From an uncultured Flavobacteriales bacterium (GTDB taxonomy: Bacteria > Bacteroidota > Bacteroidia > Flavobacteriales_G > Salibacteraceae): DNA of 64,000 bases. Below are positions 8,706 to 17,897 of the stretch, piece by piece. Positions within the stretch are counted from its first letter, which is position 1. Every line of letters begins with the position of its first letter. Made by a program: the position numbers and the translations under genes. The notes under the pieces are model-generated. The model searched no databases. It worked only from the letters and a program-made list of their open reading frames with translations, and was not told where the DNA came from. The stretch lies in the NCBI GenBank assembly GCA_943788775.1, contig CALSRO010000003.1, forward strand, positions 310,001-374,000, written 5' to 3'.

Positions 8706-10940
8706 ATGTATATGAAAAGAATTTTAATACTCGGCCTATCCGCATTACTCTTAATTCCAACCATTTCGGTCGCGGATGAAGGTATGTGGCTACCTATGCT
8801 CATCAAGCGATTGAATTATGCTGATATGCAAAAGCATGGTTTGCAGTTAACTGCAGAAGAAATTTATAGTGTAAATAACTCAAGTTTAAAAGATGCGATA
8901 GTTGCATTAAATGGAGGGTCTTGTACAGCTGAGACTATTTCAGAAAAGGGGCTACTACTTACAAATCACCATTGCGCTTTTGGAGTTATCCAAGATAATT
9001 CAGCTCCAGAGCATGACTATTTGATGGATGGATTTTGGGCCATGGCCATGAAGGAAGAGCTTCATGCACGAAATATGACGGCAAGTTATTTAATCGAAAT
9101 GCGTGATGTAACCTCAGAAGTTTTATCTGACATCAGTATTACGCTTAAGGGTACTGAGCGACAGGAAGCCATACAAGCAGCCACAAAGGCTATCCAGGAG
9201 AAAATTGCTGAGGAAGTAGCTGAGCACTATGACGTAAAAATCAAGGAGTTTTTTGAAGGTAATGAGTACTATGCTTTTGTTTATGAAACTTATCGAGATA
9301 TCCGATTGGTTGGTGCGCCACCCTCTTCTATTGGAAAGTATGGAGGCGACACCGATAATTGGATGTGGCCACGACATACTGGAGACTTTTCCCTGTTAAG
9401 AGTATATATGGGTGAAGATGGGAAACCAGCGGATTATTCAGAATCAAACCAACCATATAAGCCTAAGCATTTCCTTCCTGTATCCATTAGCGGTGTTGAA
9501 AAAGATGACTACGCGATGATTCTTGGTTATCCAGGAAGCACGGATCGTTACCTCAGTTCATATGGCGTAAAACAAGAACTAGACTACCGACAACCCAGCG
9601 TAGTTAAAATACGCGGAGAACGTCTTGCGATTCTAAAAGAAGATATGAATTCGAGTAGCGCAATTAGAATTCAATACGCATCAAAATATGCTCAAGTGAG
9701 CAACTACTGGAAATACTTCATAGGTCAGCAACGTGGATTGAAACGACTCAAGGTTTATGACAAAAAGAAAAGCTTAGAAGATGATTTTACGGCTTGGGTA
9801 AATAAAGACGCGAAGCGTAAGGATATTTATGGTGACGTCTTAAATGATTGGCAAACCGGATACGATTTAAACGCAGAAAGCATTCTATTCAGAACGTATT
9901 TTGGAGAATGCATCTTTGCGAGCGAGGCCTCGTTAATGGCTTACAGAACCTCGCAGCTTTATGGCATATTGAGTGCTGAAGATCCAAATCAAGAGGCTAT
10001 CAACAGAGCGGCAGAATCTATGAGAGAACGCGCTGATAAATTCTATCAAGACTTCAACTTACCTACGGACAAAAGAGTAGCTGCGAAAATGTTTGAAATG
10101 TTTTACAACGATGTTCCCAAGAGCCAACACCCTAAAGTTTTCACTGATATGGTGGCAAAGTTAAAGGGAGACTTCAACAAACTAGTTGATAAAATGTATT
10201 CTAAGAGCATCTTTACAAGTAAGGAGAAGTACACTGCCTTCCTTGACAATCCATCGAAAAAAGTCTTGGACAAGGATGCCATATTTCAATTTGCCTACCA
10301 GTTTGTGAATCATTATCGAATGGTAATAAGTCCAATGACTGTTGAAGCAATGGAGAAAATAGAAAACTCAAATCGTTTGTTCGTTCATGGTTTACGTGAA
10401 ATGAATGCAGATAAGACCTATTATCCAAATGCAAATTCAACGATGCGTGTAACTTATGGTAATGTTCTTGATTACTATCCTGCAGATGCGATGCACTATG
10501 ATTTCTACACAACCATTGAAGGAATTATGGAAAAGGAAGATCCAAATAATGATGAGTTTATTGTACCGGCAAAGCTTAAAGAGTTGTATGAGAAGAAGGA
10601 TTATGGACGCTATGGACAGGACGGTACTTTAAGGATTTGCTTCTTGACCAATACTGATATAACAGGCGGAAACTCAGGAAGTCCAGTAATTAATGGAAAA
10701 GGAGAGCTCATTGGCTGTGCTTTTGATGGTAACTGGGAAGCTATGAGTGGTGACATAGCTTTTGAACCTGAGTTACAACGTACAATTGCTGTAGATGTGC
10801 GATACATCCTATTTATCATTGATAAGTATGCCGGTGCTCAAAACATCATTGACGAACTCAAATTGGTTCGAACTGCAAAGGAACAAACTGGTGCGGCCAT
10901 GCCAAGCCCTTCTATTCAGCCAGTTAAGGCAAGCAAGTAA
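8706..10940 (+). CDS. S46 family dipeptidyl-peptidase (DPP7/DPP11 type)
   Basis: A 744-residue secreted or periplasmic serine exopeptidase that removes dipeptides from peptide N-termini, letting Bacteroidota feed on proteins. A signal peptide occupies residues ~3-23 (ILILGLSALLLIPTISVA). Either ATG 8706 or ATG 8712 may be the start. The catalytic His is in LLLTNHHCAFG (~89), the Asp in RHTGDFSLLRVY (~226) and the Ser in TGGNSGSPV (residue 657 from the first Met). The residue 18 after the Ser is Gly (CAFDGNWE). Arg there marks DPP11 (acidic P1 preference) and Gly marks DPP7 (hydrophobic P1), so DPP7-like specificity is inferred. Length is normal for the family. Confidence 0.95.
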   Translation: MYMKRILILGLSALLLIPTISVADEGMWLPMLIKRLNYADMQKHGLQLTAEEIYSVNNSSLKDAIVALNGGSCTAETISEKGLLLTNHHCAFGVIQDNSAPEHDYLMDGFWAMAMKEELHARNMTASYLIEMRDVTSEVLSDISITLKGTERQEAIQAATKAIQEKIAEEVAEHYDVKIKEFFEGNEYYAFVYETYRDIRLVGAPPSSIGKYGGDTDNWMWPRHTGDFSLLRVYMGEDGKPADYSESNQPYKPKHFLPVSISGVEKDDYAMILGYPGSTDRYLSSYGVKQELDYRQPSVVKIRGERLAILKEDMNSSSAIRIQYASKYAQVSNYWKYFIGQQRGLKRLKVYDKKKSLEDDFTAWVNKDAKRKDIYGDVLNDWQTGYDLNAESILFRTYFGECIFASEASLMAYRTSQLYGILSAEDPNQEAINRAAESMRERADKFYQDFNLPTDKRVAAKMFEMFYNDVPKSQHPKVFTDMVAKLKGDFNKLVDKMYSKSIFTSKEKYTAFLDNPSKKVLDKDAIFQFAYQFVNHYRMVISPMTVEAMEKIENSNRLFVHGLREMNADKTYYPNANSTMRVTYGNVLDYYPADAMHYDFYTTIEGIMEKEDPNNDEFIVPAKLKELYEKKDYGRYGQDGTLRICFLTNTDITGGNSGSPVINGKGELIGCAFDGNWEAMSGDIAFEPELQRTIAVDVRYILFIIDKYAGAQNIIDELKLVRTAKEQTGAAMPSPSIQPVKASK

Positions 10941-10946
10941 AACAAA

Positions 10947-11672
10947 ATGGCAGAGTGGTTTAGAACTTGGTTCGATACTGATTACTACCATTTACTTTAT
11001 GCCGATAGAGATGAAAATGAAGCGCGTCAATTTATTGACGCGCTTCTTTCGTTTTTAGCACCAGAACCAGGATCAACTTTCATTGACATTGCTTGTGGTA
11101 AAGGACGTCACGCATTACAATTATCCCAAAATGGTTTCCAGACCACCGGGGTAGATTTATCAGATAACAGCATTCAACAAGCGAGTCAATTTTCGAATGA
11201 TTTACTGAGCTTTTTTGTACATGACATACGCACGCCCTATAGTTGCGGTCCGTTTGACTATGCACTCAACCTTTTTACCAGCTTCGGGTATTTCGAGACC
11301 ATGCCTGAACACTATGTTGCACTTGAAAACATATACAATGTTTTGAAGCCGGGCGGAATTTTTGTGTTTGATTATTTCAATTCAGAAGCTATTAATTGCG
11401 GTATCGCAACCAATAAGTCAATTGAGATTAACGGAATTAAGTTTGATACTAGTAAATCAATTTCTGGTGATCATATTGTGAAATCCATCAATGTTATTGA
11501 CGGTGAAAAAAGTATGGATTTTGAGGAGCGGGTCATGGCACTCTCGTTTGTTGAAATTCAAAAAATGCTCGAAGCCATTGGGTTTGAAATGATTTCATTC
11601 CATGGAAACTATCAACTCGAAGAATATCATTCCGAACAACCGAGGGTGATTATAATTGCAAAAAAGAATTAG
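10947..11672 (+). CDS. Class I SAM-dependent methyltransferase
   Basis: A 241-residue soluble protein. Motif I is TFIDIACGKGRHALQLSQNG, and the acidic residue after strand beta2 is in TTGVDLSDN. Motif IV is in the GPFDYALNLFTSFGYF region and KPGGIFVFDYFN follows. This is the Methyltransf_25/11 type; its substrate is unknown. It begins 6 nt after the S46 peptidase stop, and the ZIP gene begins directly after its own stop, so the three probably form one transcript. Confidence 0.88.
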   Translation: MAEWFRTWFDTDYYHLLYADRDENEARQFIDALLSFLAPEPGSTFIDIACGKGRHALQLSQNGFQTTGVDLSDNSIQQASQFSNDLLSFFVHDIRTPYSCGPFDYALNLFTSFGYFETMPEHYVALENIYNVLKPGGIFVFDYFNSEAINCGIATNKSIEINGIKFDTSKSISGDHIVKSINVIDGEKSMDFEERVMALSFVEIQKMLEAIGFEMISFHGNYQLEEYHSEQPRVIIIAKKN

Positions 11673-12383
11673 ATGTATTACTACCTTATAGGTTTGGTTG
11701 TTTCTTTACTCGCGGGATTGTGGTTCATCTATAAAACGCCTGAAAACAAAACTGCCATATACTTATTCCTTTCGGCAGGTGGTGCATTTCTGATGACTAT
11801 CATCTTCACTCACATCCTTCCTGAATTATTTGAACGGCTCCCAAGTCAAGCGGGATACTTTTTATTGGCTGGATTCCTCACTCAAATATTACTTGAAAAC
11901 TATTCTCGTGGAATAGAGCATGGGCACGCACATTCAACAAAATCGAGCAGGGTATTGTATGTTTCATATTTTGCCCTGTGCATTCATGCGACTATTGAAG
12001 GTATGCCGATGGCTTCGGTGCTATTTCAATCAACAACCCAATTTCACGAGCAGTTAACTATAGGTATAATGCTGCACAAAATACCAGTTGCAATCACTCT
12101 TGCCATGTTGCTTTCAAAATCTGGCATCTCAAAACATACATCCGTGTTGTTGATTTCTGGATTTATACTTTGTACAATTTTGGGTAGTATGATTCAATAT
12201 GCAATTGGTGAATCCACTGGTGAAGGTGCTGCGGATCTCATGTTTATGAGTTTAGGTTTGACGATTGGAATATTACTGCATGTATCAACCACTATACTCT
12301 TTGAAAGCTCAGATCAACATAGATTAAGCCCTACTAGGATTGCTGTTATCGCCATTGGAATAACAGCTGGACTTATGGCATAG
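11673..12383 (+). CDS. ZIP family metal transporter
   Basis: A 236-residue integral membrane protein with about eight hydrophobic segments. ZIP hallmarks are visible: FTHILPEL in an early segment, a His-rich cytoplasmic loop (GIEHGHAHS), the metal-binding helix IHATIEGMPMAS and the matching LHKIPVAITLAM helix. ZIP proteins move Zn2+ or other divalent metals into the cytoplasm. The ATG abuts the stop of the methyltransferase gene (TAGATG). Its 3' end overlaps the convergent mazG by 11 nt. Confidence 0.88.
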   Translation: MYYYLIGLVVSLLAGLWFIYKTPENKTAIYLFLSAGGAFLMTIIFTHILPELFERLPSQAGYFLLAGFLTQILLENYSRGIEHGHAHSTKSSRVLYVSYFALCIHATIEGMPMASVLFQSTTQFHEQLTIGIMLHKIPVAITLAMLLSKSGISKHTSVLLISGFILCTILGSMIQYAIGESTGEGAADLMFMSLGLTIGILLHVSTTILFESSDQHRLSPTRIAVIAIGITAGLMA

Positions 12384-13149
12384 ATTGAGTTTTAGCCTCT
12401 TGCCAAATTGACTCCATTTCTTCCAAAGTCATGTCACTCAGGTCCTTTTTCATTTCGGACGCCTTGGTTTCAAGGTATTGAAATCTATTAATGAACTTTT
12501 TGTTCGTCCGTTCTAAAGCATCCTCTGGATTAACATCAACAAACCTAGCATAGTTAATCATGCTAAAAAGGACGTCTCCAAATTCACCCTCGACTTTTTC
12601 TTTTTGAGCTCCAGAATCTATTTCTTCTTTGAGTTCTCCAATCTCTTCCATCAGTTTGTCCCAAACCTGAGATTCATGATCCCAATCGAATCCAATTCCC
12701 CTAGCCTTTTCTTGAATTCGATTTGCCTTTACCATAGCTGGTAGGCTTTTTGGAACACCTTCTAAGACAGACTTTTTCCCTTCTTTCAGCTTTATTCTTT
12801 CCCAGTTTCTTTTGACCTCCTCTTCGTTCGCCACTTCGACATCACCGTAAATATGTGGATGTCGTCTAATCAACTTTTCATTAACCGATTGAATGACCTC
12901 TGCAATGGTAAAATCGTGTGTCTCCGATCCAATTTGAGCATAGAAAACTATGTGCATAATCAAATCACCAAGTTCCTTTTTAATTTCATCAAGGTCCCTA
13001 TCGATAATTGCATCGCTTAATTCATACGTCTCTTCGATGGTCAAGTACCTCAGTGATTCAAGAGTTTGCTTTCTATCCCAAGGACAGCCCACCCTTAATT
13101 CTGCAATAATTTCAATCAATCGTTCGAAGGCCTTTAGTTCTGGTCGCAT
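12373..13149 (-). CDS. mazG: Nucleoside triphosphate pyrophosphohydrolase MazG
   Basis: A 258-residue enzyme that hydrolyses (d)NTPs to NMP and pyrophosphate, with roles in nucleotide-pool sanitation and (p)ppGpp control. It has two MazG domains in tandem. The first carries the metal-binding pattern TIEETYELSDAI with ELGDLIMHIVF; the second carries MEEIGELKEEI with EFGDVLFSMINYARF. WDRKQTLESLRYLTIEE and HPHIYGD are also typical. Length matches E. coli MazG. A -7-like box sits 4 nt upstream of the ATG at 13149. Confidence 0.96.
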   Translation of the reverse strand: MRPELKAFERLIEIIAELRVGCPWDRKQTLESLRYLTIEETYELSDAIIDRDLDEIKKELGDLIMHIVFYAQIGSETHDFTIAEVIQSVNEKLIRRHPHIYGDVEVANEEEVKRNWERIKLKEGKKSVLEGVPKSLPAMVKANRIQEKARGIGFDWDHESQVWDKLMEEIGELKEEIDSGAQKEKVEGEFGDVLFSMINYARFVDVNPEDALERTNKKFINRFQYLETKASEMKKDLSDMTLEEMESIWQEAKTQSMP

Positions 13150-13153
13150 TGGG

Positions 13154-13184
13154 CAAAGGTGTGTTTAAGATAATTGCCTTGCAA
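13154..13184 (-). promoter_or_regulatory. Putative promoter of mazG
   Basis: On the minus strand: TTG (13184-13182), a 20-nt spacer, then CACCTTTG (13161-13154), 4 nt before the ATG at 13149. The spacing is within the 17-23 nt reported for Flavobacterium promoters, and the transcript would be leaderless or nearly so. Confidence 0.45.
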
Positions 13185-13213
13185 TTAATTGAGTGTGCAT
13201 TTCTTTTTAATCT

Positions 13214-14350
13214 TTGATCATCTTGAAAAATCATTGTATTCAAAGAATTGTGCTAACACTTTATGTGGGACTCTTCCTTGTATTTAATGTTCGTTCTCAA
13301 TCTGACTATATCCATGTTCAGAGTAAACAAAAGGCTGCGTTCAACATTGGAATTCGCGGTCATTATGGATTTATAATTCCGCATAGGGTGGGAATGGAAA
13401 ATTTAATCCAAGGCCATGTCAAGGCGGGTGAAATTTCGATGGAAAAGCAAACCTCTGGAAATAAATCTTGGCAAAAGTCATGGAAATATCCAATAGTAGG
13501 ATTTTGTTTTTATGGCGCAGATTTAGCCAACCGAAAAGAACTGGGTTATAGCCTAGCTGTTTTTCCTTACCTAAAATTTTCACCTATAAATCAAAACAGG
13601 TTTCGATTAAGTATTAGAGTAGGCGGTGGGTTTGGATACGTCACAAAAAGATTTGATACTGAATCAAACTATAAGAATGTTTTAATTGGTTCGCACGCAA
13701 ATATTATTGCCAATTTAGTAGGCGAAGCACAATGGAAATTATCGGACCGAATTTGGATATCTGCGGGGTTGGGATTTATGCACTACTCAAATGGAGCTTT
13801 TCGAGTTCCAAATCTTGGTATAAATGTGCCTTCAATGAATGCCGAATTCAATTATAGAATTGGCCAAAATCCACAACGAACGATTCCATCTGACACCATT
13901 CCATCGGTAAAATATAGCGCCACTGCCTTTGGCTCATTTGGGTTAAAAGAAAACTACCCTGTAGGAAGTGAAAAGTTCCCAGTCTACAATTTGTCTCTAC
14001 AATTCAATAGGCATTTTGGATACCGCAGCAAAATAATTCTATTGGGTGATGTATTTCAAAACACATCCTTAGAACAAAGAATGAGTCAAGATAGCGTGTC
14101 TTATAACGGTCCCACAGATATCACTCAAATTGGGTTTATGCTAGCCTATGGTATGGTGGTAGATAAATTAACAATCACCGTTGGTCAAGGTATTTATGCT
14201 CGCACTAAGTATAAAGGCGATACACACTTTTATCATCGTGTAGGTGTAACGTATGACCTCACTAAACGAATTGGTCTGCGCTGGATGCTTAAAACTCATT
14301 TTTTCAAAGCGGATTGCTTCGAATTTGGAATAGGTTATCGATTTTTATGA
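13214..14350 (+). CDS. Acyloxyacyl hydrolase, PagL-like lipid A 3-O-deacylase
   Basis: A 378-residue protein with an N-terminal signal (IVLTLYVGLFLVFNVRS) followed by an outer-membrane barrel. The key feature is MHYSNGAFRVPNLGINVPS around residue 195: PagL uses a His-x-Ser pair plus an acidic residue, and HYSNG supplies the His and Ser. Such enzymes remove an acyl chain from lipid A. The family usually begins nearer the barrel, and the C-terminal ~150 residues extend beyond the PagL core. There is no ATG before the signal; TTG at 13214 or 13223 must serve. The stop overlaps the next gene's ATG by 4 nt. Confidence 0.82.
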   Translation: MIILKNHCIQRIVLTLYVGLFLVFNVRSQSDYIHVQSKQKAAFNIGIRGHYGFIIPHRVGMENLIQGHVKAGEISMEKQTSGNKSWQKSWKYPIVGFCFYGADLANRKELGYSLAVFPYLKFSPINQNRFRLSIRVGGGFGYVTKRFDTESNYKNVLIGSHANIIANLVGEAQWKLSDRIWISAGLGFMHYSNGAFRVPNLGINVPSMNAEFNYRIGQNPQRTIPSDTIPSVKYSATAFGSFGLKENYPVGSEKFPVYNLSLQFNRHFGYRSKIILLGDVFQNTSLEQRMSQDSVSYNGPTDITQIGFMLAYGMVVDKLTITVGQGIYARTKYKGDTHFYHRVGVTYDLTKRIGLRWMLKTHFFKADCFEFGIGYRFL

Positions 14351-15066
14351 AGAATGTCTCATATCTTATATTCCTTCTCGGGCTCTGGTCCTGCAATGAG
14401 TCAACGTGCATAAAATCTCTCGGTGATCCTGTAAAAGAAACAAGGGAACTTGCCCCATTCGATGCAATTGACATTTCTGATAAAATCAACCTTATTCTGC
14501 ATCAAGATAGCACGTATAAAGTTCGAGTGGAGACAGGTGAAAACTTGGTTGATTTTATTCAAACAGAAGTTCAAGATAACAGATTATACATTTACGATGA
14601 TAACACCTGTGATTTCCTCAGAACTTATGATCATGTAATAAACGTTCATGTCTATTTGCCTGAATTAAAGGAAATTGAGTGCTCTAATACTGGAAATATC
14701 ATTGCTTTAGATACCATAAAAACTCGGATATTTAAATTCGATCAATGGGCGGCCAGTGGTGAAAATGAGATCTGGCTTATTTGTGACTCAGTATATTTAA
14801 AACAGCATACTGGAACGGGTGATTTGAAAGTAATCGGTAATTCAAGGTATACCTATATATACAATGCAGGTTATGGATACATGCATGCCGATCAATTTGA
14901 GTCGATCAATGGATCTGTAAGAATCGAAAATTCAGGTGACGTTGAACTTTATGTAACCAACAGGGTGAACGCAGAAATGAATGGACCAGGTAACCTCACC
15001 TTATATGGAACTCCCAAAACGGTCAATCAATCTGGCGAAGGTTCTGGAAAAATTGATTACCAGTAG
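14347..15066 (+). CDS. Head GIN domain lipoprotein (DUF2807)
   Basis: A 239-residue lipoprotein. Start ATG 14347 gives the signal MKNVSYLIFLLGLWSC, with Cys16 lipidated. The mature protein has the repetitive beta-helix character of DUF2807 auto-transporter adhesin-like head GIN domains: ELAPFDAIDISDKINLIL, VRVETGENL, VEVQ-type strands, and glycine turns (TGTGDLKVIG, GPGNLTLYGT, GEGSGKIDY) at the end. The function of these envelope proteins is not established. It is translationally coupled (ATGA) to the PagL-like gene, suggesting a joint outer-membrane role. Confidence 0.85.
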   Translation: MKNVSYLIFLLGLWSCNESTCIKSLGDPVKETRELAPFDAIDISDKINLILHQDSTYKVRVETGENLVDFIQTEVQDNRLYIYDDNTCDFLRTYDHVINVHVYLPELKEIECSNTGNIIALDTIKTRIFKFDQWAASGENEIWLICDSVYLKQHTGTGDLKVIGNSRYTYIYNAGYGYMHADQFESINGSVRIENSGDVELYVTNRVNAEMNGPGNLTLYGTPKTVNQSGEGSGKIDYQ

Positions 15067-15152
15067 TTTACATATACCATGAATTCAGATCGATTTTTAA
15101 GCAAAAAAGCCGAATAGAATTTTAATTACACAATGAAGCATCTTCGAAATTG

Positions 15153-15160
15153 TAACTTTG
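15153..15160 (+). promoter_or_regulatory. Putative -7 promoter box of small membrane protein gene
   Basis: TAACTTTG is an exact TANNTTTG match ending 4 nt before the ATG at 15165, again predicting a leaderless transcript. No clear -33 TTG is present. Confidence 0.4.
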
Positions 15161-15164
15161 CAAC

Positions 15165-15353
15165 ATGATGGTTATTCTAATAGCAATATTGCTTCTTGGT
15201 TTAGGTATAGCAGGTATAGCAATTAAAATCTGGGGGAAAAAAGATGGGGAATTTGCTGGCACTTGTGCGAGTAATAACCCAATGTTGAGCGATGGCAGTG
15301 GATCTTGCACCGTTTGCGGAGCCAGGCCAACTGAGCAGTGTAAATCAAACTAG
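15165..15353 (+). CDS. Small membrane protein with C-terminal cysteine pairs
   Basis: A 62-residue protein with one N-terminal membrane helix (residues 2-23, VILIAILLLGLGIAGIAIKI) and a short tail rich in Cys and small residues: FAGTCASNNPML, then GSCTVCGARPTEQC. The CxxC plus two further Cys could bind metal or form disulfides. I recall similar 60-70 residue "membrane or secreted" proteins next to nqr/apbE in other Flavobacteriia, which makes a real gene likely, but no function is established. Start ATG 15165 or 15168. It is convergent with the apbE-nqr operon. Confidence 0.7.
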   Translation: MMVILIAILLLGLGIAGIAIKIWGKKDGEFAGTCASNNPMLSDGSGSCTVCGARPTEQCKSN

Positions 15354-15469
15354 CACCAATAATTCGGTTAATATTCCATCTTTTACATAGAATAGCCGAC
15401 CAACTTTGTGCCTATACTTAAGGGATTCGCCCCCTTCCAAACAGACAAACCCGATACAACTCAAGGAAA

Positions 15470-16576
15470 TCACTGTTCCTCGATCAGGCCTTCGACTTGT
15501 GGGCTCATATAAGTTTGAGTCGTTCCTAGGGAGTCGTATATTAGGTATACATAATCCCCCAACGCTGCATTCTCAGCTAAATAACTTAAGGTTGAATCCT
15601 TTCCTATGACCATAAATGCGGTTGCCATAGCATCCGCCTCTGCGGCACTGGAAGAAAACACAGTGGCGCTAAGTAAATTGTGCTGAACCGGCCTTCCTGA
15701 TTTTGGGTCAATCGTATGTGAAAATTTTTCACCATCCTTTACATAAAACTTACGGTAGTTGCCGCTAGTTGCAACCGCTCTATTCCTGAGATTCACAATC
15801 GCTTGTAACTCACGGTCCTTTGAATCATTCTCCGGCTTATCAATTCCAAAGCGCCATATTTCACCGTTTGGTTTTGGCTTTCCTGCAACAATCTCACCAC
15901 CGATTTCAACAAAAAAAACCTCGATATCCAAAGCATACAAAAACGAGGCGACTTTATCTACACTCCACCCCTGACCAATTGCATTAAAATCGAGCTGAAT
16001 TTCAGAATTAGGTTTATATAAGAATATAGAGTCATTCATCAATTCCAGATTTGCCATTTCATCGAATGCAATGGTATCATTCGCTCTGATTATCTGAAGT
16101 GAATCCAAACCTATAAGCCTCGATAAACGATCGATCTCCATTTGATCAATTTCAAAATGTGATTCAAACTTTTCAGGTCCGAAACCCCAATATGAGACTA
16201 GTGGTTTTACAGTTGGATCAAAAGCTCCATCGGTTGCAGAATAAACTAACCATGATTCAATCAAAACTTCCATAAAGAGTCGATCAACCTTAACACCATG
16301 TTCAGATGAATTCCAGCGATCGATTACAGAGCCTGGCTTGTACGTAGAAATGCTTTGATCAATTCGATCAAGCAGACTGTCAATGTGAGGTTTCAAATTC
16401 CGCTCTTGCAAGTCATAATAACCCACACTGTAAGTCGTGCCCTGAGCGGTCCCCTCCACCGACATTTTAAAGTCCTCAGCGGAGGTTTTGGTTAATTCCT
16501 GATTGCAAGATGTGAGGAGTAAAATGAATATTGCCAACAATGAAAAATCCCTTTGAACTAAATCAAAGGGATTCAT
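15470..16576 (-). CDS. apbE: FAD:protein FMN transferase ApbE
   Basis: A 368-residue enzyme that takes FMN from FAD and attaches it covalently to a Thr of target proteins such as NqrB and NqrC. I start at ATG 16576, 19 nt after nqrF; this gives a lipoprotein signal (FSLLAIFILLLTSC), so the enzyme is probably anchored on the periplasmic side. Family blocks are clear: GTTYSVGYYD, DRIDQSISTYKPGSVI, DGAFDPTVKPLVSYWGFG, LDFNAIGQGWSVDKV, FVEIGGEIVAGG-like, ATSGNYRKFY, FSHTIDPKSGRPV and EADAMATAFMV (metal-binding). It is last in the nqr operon, matching its job of flavinylating NqrB/NqrC. Confidence 0.96.
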   Translation of the reverse strand: MNPFDLVQRDFSLLAIFILLLTSCNQELTKTSAEDFKMSVEGTAQGTTYSVGYYDLQERNLKPHIDSLLDRIDQSISTYKPGSVIDRWNSSEHGVKVDRLFMEVLIESWLVYSATDGAFDPTVKPLVSYWGFGPEKFESHFEIDQMEIDRLSRLIGLDSLQIIRANDTIAFDEMANLELMNDSIFLYKPNSEIQLDFNAIGQGWSVDKVASFLYALDIEVFFVEIGGEIVAGKPKPNGEIWRFGIDKPENDSKDRELQAIVNLRNRAVATSGNYRKFYVKDGEKFSHTIDPKSGRPVQHNLLSATVFSSSAAEADAMATAFMVIGKDSTLSYLAENAALGDYVYLIYDSLGTTQTYMSPQVEGLIEEQ

Positions 16577-16595
16577 TAATTGTTTTGCTATTATT

Positions 16596-17888
16596 CTATC
16601 CACCGAAATCATCAAAGGCTACATTTTCCGGTGGCAATCCCCAATCGTCTGCCATTTTCAAAACCGCCTGATTCATCATGGGAGGACCACAGAAATAAAG
16701 TTCTAAATCTTCAGGTGCATCATGCTTCTCCAAATATTGTTCAATCACAGCATTGTGAACGAATCCAACAAATCCATCGCCTTCATCTTCGCAGTCTTTC
16801 ATCACCTTCCAATTATCCTCTTCCATCGGCTCAGAAAGCACCATGTAAAACTTGAAATTTGGAAAATCCCTTTCTAAAGCTCTAAAATGATCGATGTAGA
16901 ACAATTCTCGCTTAGACCTACCACCATACCAATAGGTTACCTTTCTTCCTGTCTTGATGGTTCTAAATAGCTCATAAAGGTGACTTCTCATTGGAGCCAT
17001 TCCTGCACCTCCACCAATATATAACATCTCCGCATCCGTGTCCTTGATGAAGAATTCACCATAAGGTCCTGATATTACTACATCATCGCCTTCTTTTTGG
17101 GCAAAAATGTATGAAGAAGCAATTCCCGGATTAACATCCATCCACTTATTGTTGGCTCTATCCCAAGGCGGTGTTGCAATTCTCACATTCAACATTATCT
17201 CTCGTCCTTCTGCTGGATAGGAGGCCATTGAATAAGCCCTCTCTACCTTCTCATCATTCTTCATGACCAATGGCCATAGGTTAAACGAGTCCCATTCCTT
17301 TTTGAATTTGTCCGGTTCACCAGGGTGTTCTTTAGGGTGAGCAGTAATGTCTATATCGCTGTATTTAATCTCACATTGAGGAATTTCAATTTGAATATAC
17401 CCACCCGCTCTATAATCCATTACCTCTGGAATTTCCACAACAAACTCTTTAATGAAAGAGGCTACGTTGTAGTTCCGAACGACTTTAGCATTCCATTTCT
17501 TAATACCAAATATCTCTTCTGGTATTTGGATTTCCATGTCTTCCTTGATCTTCACCTGACAACCCAAGCGATAGTTTTCTGCAATTTCTTTTCTCGAGAA
17601 ATGAGGCTCCTCAGTCGGCAAAATTGAACCGCCACCAGAATGAACCTGACAAACGCATTGAACACAAGTTCCACCACCACCACACGCAGAAGGTAAAAAT
17701 ATCCCGTTGTTACTCAATGTACTTAAGACTGTTCCTCCGGCATCAACTTCTAGAGTTTTCTCACCGTTCAAAACCACTTTTACTTTCCCACTTGGAGATA
17801 ACTTAGCCTTCGCAAAAAGGATAATCGATACAAGCAGAAGTGTGAAAAATAAAAAGACAACAACGCTTACAATAACTGTAGTACCCAT
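16596..17888 (-). CDS. nqrF: Na+-translocating NADH:quinone reductase subunit F
   Basis: A 430-residue subunit that oxidises NADH and passes electrons through FAD and a 2Fe-2S centre into the Na+ pump. One N-terminal membrane helix (residues ~5-27) anchors it. The ferredoxin domain has [12 protein letters not shown] followed by LGCQVKI, providing the four cluster Cys. The FAD site is RAYSMASYP, and the NADH site includes [19 protein letters not shown] and the C-terminal [11 protein letters not shown]. It ends in AFDDFGG, as is usual for NqrF. Sixth gene of nqrABCDEF. Confidence 0.98.
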   Translation of the reverse strand: MGTTVIVSVVVFLFFTLLLVSIILFAKAKLSPSGKVKVVLNGEKTLEVDAGGTVLSTLSNNGIFLPSACGGGGTCVQCVCQVHSGGGSILPTEEPHFSRKEIAENYRLGCQVKIKEDMEIQIPEEIFGIKKWNAKVVRNYNVASFIKEFVVEIPEVMDYRAGGYIQIEIPQCEIKYSDIDITAHPKEHPGEPDKFKKEWDSFNLWPLVMKNDEKVERAYSMASYPAEGREIMLNVRIATPPWDRANNKWMDVNPGIASSYIFAQKEGDDVVISGPYGEFFIKDTDAEMLYIGGGAGMAPMRSHLYELFRTIKTGRKVTYWYGGRSKRELFYIDHFRALERDFPNFKFYMVLSEPMEEDNWKVMKDCEDEGDGFVGFVHNAVIEQYLEKHDAPEDLELYFCGPPMMNQAVLKMADDWGLPPENVAFDDFGG

Positions 17889-17897
17889 AGCTATTTA

